Below, one piece after another: positions 1 through 4,444 of a stretch of DNA of 5,671 nt. The position numbers and the translations under genes were made by a program. The DNA is taken from contig CAJLXE010000115.1 of the NCBI GenBank assembly GCA_905210525.1, positions 1-5,671 on the forward strand. The letters run 5' to 3'. The notes beneath the pieces are model-generated. The model saw nothing but the letters and a program-made list of their open reading frames with translations, was not told where the DNA came from and did not search any database. The stretch comes from an uncultured Clostridia bacterium (GTDB lineage: Bacteria; Bacillota; Clostridia; HGM11327). Within the stretch, counting starts at the first letter, position 1; each line of letters begins with the position of its first letter.

Positions 1-685
1 CTCTTTGGGGAGTGTTTATCTCTGAAACATCAAACTGAGTTCCGTACTTTGCGTATATCGGAGCGGGGCCGTTAACGCCGCCGTTTACATCGAATATTAC
101 CGTATAATAAGCTCTGTCGTAATATATATCCACTACGGTTGTGTCGTCTTCGGCTATTATGTATTCCGGAACGCCCGTACATACAAAGCCGTCATGAATA
201 TCCGCAACAGCTTTGGTATATGCGTCTATCGAGCCGGAAATCTGAACTGTTCTGTCGAGAGTGTATTCATCGTTTTCGAGGTTCTGCAGATAATGATTTA
301 CCGTGTACTCTGCCGTACCCGCAACATAATACAGAACAACTTCTATATCATCATCAGCGCTTTCAATGTCAAACGTTACCGTGCCGTTTCCGTCTGCATC
401 TTCGGAATACACTATTGTAGTATTATTGAGTCCCGTTGCCTTATCAACAGGAACGGAATAATTTATAATTTTAGGCGCCGCAATCGATTTCTTAAATTCG
501 CTTCCCGCTATAATGCTTGCATAATACGGCTGTGCAACCATGCTGTTGTTGCTTTCGTAAACAAAGTTGACCGCAACAGTTACCACTCCGTCATCCGCCG
601 CAACAGGCTCGGGCGCATATGCGGTTGCCGTAAGCATTGCAAGACAGAGAATAAAAGATAATACGGTTTTTATAGCTTTCTTCAT
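1..685 (-). CDS. Secreted repeat protein with MucBP-like and InlB B-like repeats (3' part outside window)
   Basis: The gene starts at the ATG at 685-683 and stays open to the window edge, giving the first 228 residues. An AAGGAG site (696-701) lies 10 nt upstream. The N-terminus is an ordinary Sec signal peptide: MKKAIKTV, a hydrophobic core, then TATAYA, with cleavage likely near residue 24. It lacks the SipW-type end seen in the three genes before it. Residues 34-122 form a beta-rich region of no family I recognise. Residues 126-190 (YTVNHYLQNL to VDIYYDRA) resemble MucBP-type repeats. From residue 194, YTVIFDVNGG and then YAKYGTQF match the start of an InlB B-repeat (Listeria-Bacteroides repeat, Flg_new family). 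Such proteins are cell-surface or secreted adhesins. Whether this one ends in a sortase signal or another anchor cannot be seen. It lies 21 bp after the third TasA-like gene, so it is probably the fifth gene of the riboswitch-controlled operon. Confidence 0.85.
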   Translation of the reverse strand, partial: MKKAIKTVLSFILCLAMLTATAYAPEPVAADDGVVTVAVNFVYESNNSMVAQPYYASIIAGSEFKKSIAAPKIINYSVPVDKATGLNNTTIVYSEDADGNGTVTFDIESADDDIEVVLYYVAGTAEYTVNHYLQNLENDEYTLDRTVQISGSIDAYTKAVADIHDGFVCTGVPEYIIAEDDTTVVDIYYDRAYYTVIFDVNGGVNGPAPIYAKYGTQFDVSEINTPQR

Positions 686-706
686 AATCCTGTATCTCCT
701 TGTCTT

Positions 707-1300
707 TTAGTTCGGCCATCCCGCCGCGTCAAATACATTGGTTCCGTTATTCGCAACCTGTGTGGCATATGCCGTTATATCGATTCTGAGCTGCGAATTC
801 TGGTAATCGTCAGGCATTCTGCCGGAAAATTCCGCTTTTGTAAACAACGGTGCGGTTTCTTCTCCCGCCGCAAGAGCATTATTGTAATAATAATATCCGT
901 CGTCCTTGTATGTCCAGTCTTTGTCGTTGAAGTTAAAAGCAACGTAAGCTTCCATTTTATCGGTGAGCTGTTCATCAATCAGAAACCCGTTATCTGTCAA
1001 TTTGCATATCACGTTTCTGACACTGATGCGTATGTACGCTGCATTGTTTCCGGTGTTTTTTACCGTAACAATCTTTGAAATCTCTGTGCCGGGCATTATC
1101 CCGGTTTTGTTTTCAAAAGGCACAGGCGTATCGCTGTCTTCTGTCAGCATCATTTCATTTAATTGTATTTTCACATTTCCCGCGGTAATGACGTTCGTTA
1201 CCTTATCGGAAGCCGTGAAATATGCAATCGTAGCATAAGCCGACGCTGCAATCACAATAACCGCAAGCATCAGCGCGATTATCGGAATTCTTCGTTTCAT
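707..1300 (-). CDS. TasA/CalY-like secreted protein with SipW-type signal peptide (third paralogue)
   Basis: 197 residues, ATG start, with AAGGGAGG (1310-1317) 9 nt upstream. The signal peptide (MKRRIPII, long hydrophobic stretch, then ATIAYFT) has the SipW-cognate form, with cleavage expected before Tyr27. The mature N-terminus carries the pattern GNVKIQL (41-47), shared with the two neighbouring paralogues and typical of the TasA/camelysin group. An MPG turn (69-71), a VKNTGNNAAYIRI strand (80-92) and a C-terminal DITAYATQVANN motif (174-185) also match the paralogues. By family knowledge these are beta-sandwich proteins that are secreted and may polymerise into matrix fibres by donating an N-terminal strand. 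Which of the three forms the fibre here is unknown. Mature residues are Asn- and Tyr-rich (YYYYNN near the middle), unlike the acidic, Ala-rich second paralogue. It is separated from that paralogue by a 213-bp structured spacer. It could instead be an accessory or anchoring subunit, like TapA. Confidence 0.86.
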   Translation of the reverse strand: MKRRIPIIALMLAVIVIAASAYATIAYFTASDKVTNVITAGNVKIQLNEMMLTEDSDTPVPFENKTGIMPGTEISKIVTVKNTGNNAAYIRISVRNVICKLTDNGFLIDEQLTDKMEAYVAFNFNDKDWTYKDDGYYYYNNALAAGEETAPLFTKAEFSGRMPDDYQNSQLRIDITAYATQVANNGTNVFDAAGWPN

Positions 1301-1513
1301 AATATTGTTCCTCCCTTAACTTATCCGCCGCCATACCGACAGATATATTACAAAATCAAGCACGAGAATCCTCATTGCTTTTCGGTTTAAAACCGATATA
1401 TCTCCGCTTTCACGGAGCATCTGCGTAATTATTTACGCCGTATGAGAACACCCGAGCTTTCAGATGCTCTCATACGGGTCTGCCCCGTTTTTGAGGCAGA
1501 CTTATATTTTTTA
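1301..1513 (-). promoter_or_regulatory. Structured intercistronic RNA: six consecutive hairpins
   Basis: The gap between the second and third TasA-like genes holds no supportable ORF but is dense in perfect inverted repeats. In order of transcription they are: 1478-1501 (7-bp stem, 10-nt loop); 1438-1477 (18-bp stem with G-U pairs, 4-nt loop); 1423-1438 (6 bp, 4-nt loop); 1402-1417 (5 bp, 6-nt loop); 1383-1395 (5 bp, 3-nt loop); and 1358-1380 (9 pairs with one bulge, 4-nt loop). Segment 1461-1469, in the 5' arm of the big hairpin, is also exactly complementary to 1415-1423, so two folds exclude each other. No hairpin is followed by a clear U-tract in the direction of transcription. The spacer may therefore stabilise or process the mRNA, attenuate distal genes, or be an undescribed cis-regulatory RNA. 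I recognise no known riboswitch class in it. Confidence 0.6.
1438..1477 (-). other. Strong 18-bp RNA hairpin after the second TasA-like gene
   Basis: The outer ten base pairs (CCGTATGAGA with TCTCATACGG) are perfect. The inner eight pair with three G-U wobbles around an AAGC loop at 1456-1459. It lies 36 nt after the stop codon of the second TasA-like gene and abuts the smaller hairpin at 1478-1501. It has no downstream U-run, so it is a poor terminator. It is well placed to block 3' exonucleases and so raise the level of the upstream mRNA (inference). Confidence 0.7.
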
Positions 1514-2110
1514 TTAAGCCTGTGCGTCAAATGCCGCAAAAGCTGCTACTGCTGTTGCAAAATTCTGAGCCTGTATAGCGTCCGCTGTTATTGTGATTGT
1601 GAAATCATCACCAAGGTCGCTCATCTCAGCACTTGTGAAAACACCCGGAACAGTTACGCTCGTAAAGAGTGCGCCTGTTGTTCCCTCGGGAGCAACTATT
1701 GTATTGAAGTAGTAAGAATATGTAATCGTATCGTTTTCTTCGTCTTCGGAAACGCCTGCAAGAGTCCACTTTGTTTCGTCATGTCCTGCAAATATCGTTG
1801 CAAGATCCGTTATCTGATGATTAGCTGCGGCAGCTTTGAAAACTTCTGCATCGGACAATGTTACGTTAACTCTTATCCATGCGTCATTAGCGCCTATATT
1901 GTTTACAGTCGGATCCTTTGCATAAGCAACGCCCGGAACTACCGTTGCAGGTTCAACCCAGTTAGGTTCAACCAATTCTATTTTTACATTTCCTACAGTA
2001 AACGTATTTACCTTTTCATCTTTGTCCGTAAAGTAAGCAAGTGAAATACCCGTAACCGCAATGGCAACAAGACATACAGCCAAAGCAACAGATACTATTT
2101 TCTTTTTCAT
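1514..2110 (-). CDS. TasA/CalY-like secreted protein with SipW-type signal peptide (second paralogue)
   Basis: 198 residues. The start codon follows a perfect AAAGGAGG site by 8 nt, and only 27 bp separate it from the previous gene. The signal peptide (MKKKIVSVAL, hydrophobic core, TGISLAYFTDKDEKVNTF) is a textbook SipW-cognate sequence, with cleavage expected before Tyr26. The mature protein begins with GNVKIEL (40-46), followed by VVPG (57-60), AKDP (64-67) and the strand DAWIRVNV. It ends with the shared motif TITADAIQAQN (173-183) and an Ala-rich tail. The mature part is acidic and has no cysteine, as in many extracellular fibre subunits. Family knowledge points to an exported matrix or fibre protein (TasA/camelysin group). 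The old peptidase M73 label of this family is doubtful, and no protease motif is visible. The very strong ribosome site and the hairpins after its stop codon suggest it is the most abundant product of the operon (inference). Confidence 0.9.
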   Translation of the reverse strand: MKKKIVSVALAVCLVAIAVTGISLAYFTDKDEKVNTFTVGNVKIELVEPNWVEPATVVPGVAYAKDPTVNNIGANDAWIRVNVTLSDAEVFKAAAANHQITDLATIFAGHDETKWTLAGVSEDEENDTITYSYYFNTIVAPEGTTGALFTSVTVPGVFTSAEMSDLGDDFTITITADAIQAQNFATAVAAFAAFDAQA

Positions 2111-2137
2111 TATATCGTCCTCCTTTTACATTCTTAA

Positions 2138-2668
2138 TCAAAACAGATTCCATGCAACGGCTGCTGTTGAAATGTTATCCTTCTGTACCGCATATGCTGT
2201 GAATGTAAGCGTCGGATAAGTATTCTGAGTAAGCCCGTCCAACATCTGTTTTGTTACAGTTGTCTTTACTGTTACCTTATTGTCCGCAAGTACATAGAAT
2301 GATGTGTCGGCAGTAACAGCCGCAACCTCACGGTAGTAAACGCCGTCTTCGCCTTCAAGAGCCGTCCAGCCGTTTGCAACGTTAAAGCTTATAAAGTCAT
2401 CAAGGTTTGCGGATTTTTCAATCTTCACGAACAGCCAGCAAGCTTCGCTGTTTGCTTTAACCGTTACCTTAGGATCCTTTGCAATCTGATTGCCCGGAAC
2501 CATTTTATAGTCCGTTGTTGTCTCGGCAAGCTCTATATTGATGTTACCGATAGTAAATGTGTTTCTGATACTCTCTGTTGTCGCTTGAAGATAAGCGAGT
2601 GTTCCTCCGATCGCACAGCATATTACTGCTATGATCGATACCGCGCAAATCATTATTTTCTTCTTCAT
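2138..2668 (-). CDS. TasA/CalY-like secreted protein with SipW-type signal peptide (first paralogue)
   Basis: 176 residues, ATG start with GGGGAAGGAG upstream. The signal peptide (MKKKIMIC, hydrophobic segment, IGGTLAYLQATTES) is the SipW type: GGTLAY is close to the GGTWAAF site of Bacillus TasA, with cleavage expected before Tyr26. The mature chain has GNINIEL (41-47), KMVPGNQIAKDP (55-66), a strand ending CWLFVKI (77-83) with the only mature cysteine, an aromatic GVYYREV strand, and the closing TFTAYAVQKDN motif (155-165). By family it is an exported TasA/camelysin-like beta-sandwich protein of the biofilm matrix or cell surface. It is the gene directly after the signal peptidase, which fits the sipW-tasA order of Bacillus subtilis. 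It and the second paralogue share VPG...AKDP, which the third lacks, so these two are closer to each other. It could be the main fibre subunit or a cap; the sequence does not decide. Confidence 0.89.
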   Translation of the reverse strand: MKKKIMICAVSIIAVICCAIGGTLAYLQATTESIRNTFTIGNINIELAETTTDYKMVPGNQIAKDPKVTVKANSEACWLFVKIEKSANLDDFISFNVANGWTALEGEDGVYYREVAAVTADTSFYVLADNKVTVKTTVTKQMLDGLTQNTYPTLTFTAYAVQKDNISTAAVAWNLF

Positions 2669-2708
2669 GATTTACTCCTTCCCCTTTAATTAAGTCCTTT
2701 TTTTATTT

Positions 2709-2741
2709 ATAAAACATAAAACCGTAAGTCCGATGTTTTAT
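2709..2741 (-). other. 9-bp perfect inverted repeat between sipW and first TasA-like gene
   Basis: ATAAAACAT (2733-2741) and ATGTTTTAT (2709-2717) on the transcribed strand can form a 9-bp, A/U-rich stem with a 15-nt loop directly before the sipW stop codon region ends. An A-run rather than a U-run follows it, so it is not an intrinsic terminator. It may mark a processing or stability site that lets the substrate genes be expressed above the peptidase. Confidence 0.4.
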
Positions 2742-3275
2742 TTATCTTTCGTGAGTAGCCTCGGGTGATTTTCCCGAATGCTTGTCCTTTTCTTTTCCGT
2801 CAAACAAGCCCGGCAGAATACTTATAAGTATAATGAGCGCCGCAACGCCTATTACCGTATATATTCCCACGCGGCTCTGAATGAAGCTTACCGCATATCC
2901 GATATACGGAATTGTAAATACCGGCGTTCCTATAACATCTGAAAAATTTACCGGAGATTTGTCCTCACATTCGTTATTGTCGCCTTTTGTGTAGAATTTG
3001 CGGTTTTCCGTATCTATTCGCACTACTCTGTGAGTTGCCGGAACGCTTCCTTTGAGATTGAACGTGATAACATCGCCCTCTTTTACATCCGACGCGTCAA
3101 TGCTCTTTACATAAATAATCGAACCCACATGATAAGCAGGTTCCATGGAACCGGATACAACCGTATACACCTGAATACCCGCCACACGTACAACAACAAG
3201 AAGAATTGCAAAAGCCACTACAAGCGCTACCAGAATACCGGTGAATGTATTCCATACTTTCTTTGCCACAGCCAT
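2742..3275 (-). CDS. sipW: ER-type signal peptidase I, SipW class
   Basis: 177 residues. The ATG lies 6 nt after AAAGGAG (3282-3288). It is a membrane-bound serine peptidase that removes signal peptides from secreted proteins. Residues 13-35 form the first membrane span. The catalytic box is VVSGSMEP (39-46) with nucleophile Ser43. The second box reads ATHRVVRI (80-87), so the general base is His82 in place of the lysine of ordinary bacterial signal peptidases. That is the mark of the ER/archaeal type, to which SipW belongs. YTKGDNN (95-101) is the conserved acidic box. A second span covers about 139-156, followed by a charged cytoplasmic tail (DGKEKDKHSGK). In Bacillus, SipW processes TasA and TapA. 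Here the next three genes all carry SipW-type signal peptides, so they are its likely substrates. It is the first gene after the tandem riboswitch leader. Confidence 0.93.
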   Translation of the reverse strand: MAVAKKVWNTFTGILVALVVAFAILLVVVRVAGIQVYTVVSGSMEPAYHVGSIIYVKSIDASDVKEGDVITFNLKGSVPATHRVVRIDTENRKFYTKGDNNECEDKSPVNFSDVIGTPVFTIPYIGYAVSFIQSRVGIYTVIGVAALIILISILPGLFDGKEKDKHSGKSPEATHER

Positions 3276-3300
3276 TTCTATCTCCTTTCTGCGTATTTAT

Positions 3301-3344
3301 AAAAAAAAGCACCCGGTACATTAAAAACTTAATGTACGAAGTGC
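3301..3344 (-). terminator. Intrinsic terminator 2 (expression platform of the second aptamer)
   Basis: The hairpin arms at 3329-3344 and 3309-3324 pair over 16 positions with one mismatch and two wobbles, around a 4-nt loop (3325-3328). Eight U residues (3301-3308) follow directly. The base of the stem is GCAC at 3341-3344, which is also the 3' end of aptamer 2. It ends 25 nt before the sipW start codon, so readthrough is required for operon expression. Confidence 0.92.
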
Positions 3345-3412
3345 AACCGGCTGACATGGTGTTACCCGAAGTCCCTTTGGCTTTGCGTCACAACCTTTCG
3401 GTTGTTTTGCCG
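3341..3412 (-). ncRNA. Cyclic-di-GMP-I (GEMM-I) riboswitch aptamer 2, sipW-proximal
   Basis: The transcribed strand reads CGGCAAAAC, a stem closed by a GAAA tetraloop (3396-3399), GACGCAAAGCC, a second hairpin domain, and AUGUCAGCCGGUUGCAC. These are the conserved blocks of GEMM-I RNAs. By comparison with the Vibrio Vc2 aptamer, the ligand-contacting positions are kept: G20 (3411), A47 in GCAAAG, and C92 (3343). G at position 20 favours c-di-GMP over cGAMP. The P2 stem (ACAACC with GGUUGU) differs from aptamer 1 by compensatory changes. Its 3' end overlaps the base of terminator 2. Confidence 0.92.
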
Positions 3413-3427
3413 AGTATAATTTTGGGC

Positions 3428-3505
3428 AAAAAAAATACACTTTCAATATATACAATATGCAGCGTAAACAATACACACCGCATACAATACATACATAAAA
3501 GTGCA
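3428..3505 (-). terminator. Intrinsic terminator 1 (expression platform of the first aptamer)
   Basis: A long imperfect hairpin spans 3436-3505. Its basal arm begins UGCACUUUU (3497-3505) and pairs with the GAAAGUGUA segment at 3436-3444. An upper stem of eight pairs (3475-3482 with 3458-3465) closes a 9-nt loop. A run of eight U residues (3428-3435) follows. The basal strand includes the last nucleotides of aptamer 1, so aptamer and terminator compete. The middle of the stem has bulges and wobbles, so its exact fold is less certain than that of terminator 2. Confidence 0.8.
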
Positions 3506-3577
3506 ACCGGCTGACATGGGTATTAACCCGAAGTCCCTTTGGCTTTGCGTCACAGCCTTTCGACTGCTTTGCCCAAA
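3501..3577 (-). ncRNA. Cyclic-di-GMP-I (GEMM-I) riboswitch aptamer 1, promoter-proximal
   Basis: The transcribed strand shows GGGCAAAGC, a P2 stem (3562-3567 with 3552-3557) with a GAAA loop, GACGCAAAGCC, a P3 hairpin domain with GGGU/ACCC at its tip, and AUGUCAGCCGGUUGCAC. This is the GEMM-I consensus layout. G20 (3573), A47 and C92 (3503) of the Vc2 numbering are all present. From GACGCAAAGCC onward it is nearly identical to aptamer 2, while the P2 stem differs with pairing kept. It lies about 10 nt after the predicted transcription start, so it is the first thing transcribed. The riboswitch senses the second messenger c-di-GMP. Confidence 0.93.
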
Positions 3578-3594
3578 CATAGAATTACAGATTA

Positions 3595-3623
3595 ATTATA
3601 CACCATGTTTCCGGTTTAGTCAA
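3595..3623 (-). promoter_or_regulatory. Sigma-A promoter of the riboswitch-sipW operon
   Basis: TTGACT (-35, 3618-3623), a 17-bp spacer and TATAAT (-10, 3595-3600) lie on the minus strand. The likely start is the G at 3588, giving a leader of about 313 nt before the sipW ATG. The consensus is almost perfect, so initiation should be strong and constitutive. Control would then rest on the two riboswitch terminators (inference). Confidence 0.92.
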
Positions 3624-3669
3624 TACCTTTTTTGTAATTTAATAAGTTTATATAAATATTTTTGAAAAT

Positions 3670-4395
3670 TCAGCCCGTAACCGCGTCTCTGTCCGCATAT
3701 ATAACCGTGTCCGCATGGTTGAGCAAAACGCTTGCCGGTATATTTTCGTCCGCATGAGTCTGCTTAAGAAGCTTCATGAGTATTTCATGCTTTGATTTTC
3801 CGGTTATGAGAAGAAGTATTTTTTTTGCCGAAAGTATGGTAGAAATTCCCATTGTCATCGCCTGCTTCGGAACCTGAGCCTCGCTCTCGAAAAATCTCGA
3901 ATTCGCCTTTACGGTCGATTCGGCAATATTTGTAACGTGCGTAACGGAACAAAACGGCGTTCCGGGTTCATTGAAGCCTATGTGTCCGTTCTGACCTATT
4001 CCGAGCGCCGCAATGTCTGCACAACCCATGCTTCTGTATTTTTCTTCATATTTTATACATTCCGCCTCCGGATTATCCGTCCTGCTGTCCGGTATATTTA
4101 TGTTTTCCGGCTTCATATCCACCTTTGAAAAAAGATTCTTCATCATGAAATTATAGTATCTTTCCGGATGATCTGCGTCTATTCCTATGTATTCGTCAAG
4201 ATTAAACGTCACGGCATCAGAAAACGATATTTCACCGTTTTTGTACATCCGAACAAGATTCGCATAAACAGGCAGCGGAGTCGAGCCCGTTGGAAGTATA
4301 AGCACGCTGTTCTTTTTTGTCTTAAGCTGATCCGCTATTTCAAGCGCGGCAAGATATCCCGTCTGTTCCGCGTTATCGCATATTTTCAATATCAT
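3670..4395 (-). CDS. nagB: Glucosamine-6-phosphate deaminase
   Basis: 241 residues. The enzyme converts glucosamine-6-phosphate to fructose-6-phosphate and ammonia in the cytoplasm, the step that feeds amino sugars into glycolysis. Visible motifs: LPTGSTPLPVY (34-44, phosphate site), FNLDEYIGI (64-72) with catalytic Asp67, GIGQNGHIGFNEPG (132-145) with His138 and Glu143, the lid region after THVTN, and ITGKSKHEIL near the C-terminus. Asn136 replaces the Asp141 of the E. coli enzyme; I believe this is usual in the short Gram-positive type. The length also fits the short Bacillus form, without the extended allosteric C-terminus of the E. coli hexamer. I place the start at the ATG at 4395, not at an in-frame TTG six codons upstream, because AAAGGA (4405-4410) sits 9 nt before the ATG. 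It follows recF by 49 bp with no terminator visible between them, so the two may be co-transcribed. Confidence 0.95.
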   Translation of the reverse strand: MILKICDNAEQTGYLAALEIADQLKTKKNSVLILPTGSTPLPVYANLVRMYKNGEISFSDAVTFNLDEYIGIDADHPERYYNFMMKNLFSKVDMKPENINIPDSRTDNPEAECIKYEEKYRSMGCADIAALGIGQNGHIGFNEPGTPFCSVTHVTNIAESTVKANSRFFESEAQVPKQAMTMGISTILSAKKILLLITGKSKHEILMKLLKQTHADENIPASVLLNHADTVIYADRDAVTG

Positions 4396-4404
4396 AGTAT
4401 ATAA

Positions 4405-4410
4405 TCCTTT
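4405..4410 (-). promoter_or_regulatory. Ribosome binding site that fixes the nagB start
   Basis: AAAGGA lies 9 nt before the ATG at 4395. An upstream in-frame TTG (4411-4413) overlaps the 5' edge of this site and has no ribosome site of its own, so the shorter protein is preferred. Confidence 0.75.
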
Positions 4411-4444
4411 CAAGTGTTCTTTATTATTAGTATTATCAATATTA

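Noticed and set aside
139..661. Plus-strand open frames of 93 and 155 codons
   Set aside because: They lie opposite the minus-strand repeat protein, have no good ribosome site, and give Cys/Arg-rich sequences typical of antisense frames.
1301..1357. Internal promoter before the third TasA-like gene (TTGATT, 18 bp, TATGGC)
   Set aside because: The -10 element is poor and no better combination is present, so I do not claim it.
1478..1513. Plus-strand terminator (7-bp stem followed by a T-rich stretch)
   Set aside because: The downstream stretch on the plus strand is T-rich, but no plus-strand gene ends here. I treat the stem as part of the minus-strand RNA chain.
1442..2044. Plus-strand 200-codon open frame
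   Set aside because: It is the shadow of the second TasA-like gene; the product is rich in Cys, Tyr and Arg, and its start lies inside a hairpin.
2701..2741. Intrinsic terminator after sipW
   Set aside because: On the transcribed strand the stem is followed by A-rich, not U-rich, sequence, and the genes downstream need readthrough.
3030..3514. Short open frames over the sipW start and the leader on both strands
   Set aside because: They cross the aptamers and terminators, lack ribosome sites, and encode low-complexity products. The RNA structures explain this sequence better.
3341..3577. The two direct repeats as an insertion-sequence remnant, CRISPR repeat or REP-type element
   Set aside because: The repeats match GEMM-I aptamer blocks, carry compensatory changes, and are each followed by a terminator on the same strand.
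4396..4413. TTG at 4413 as the nagB start, adding six residues
   Set aside because: The ribosome site lies within that extension, and the ATG at 4395 gives the usual NagB length and N-terminus.
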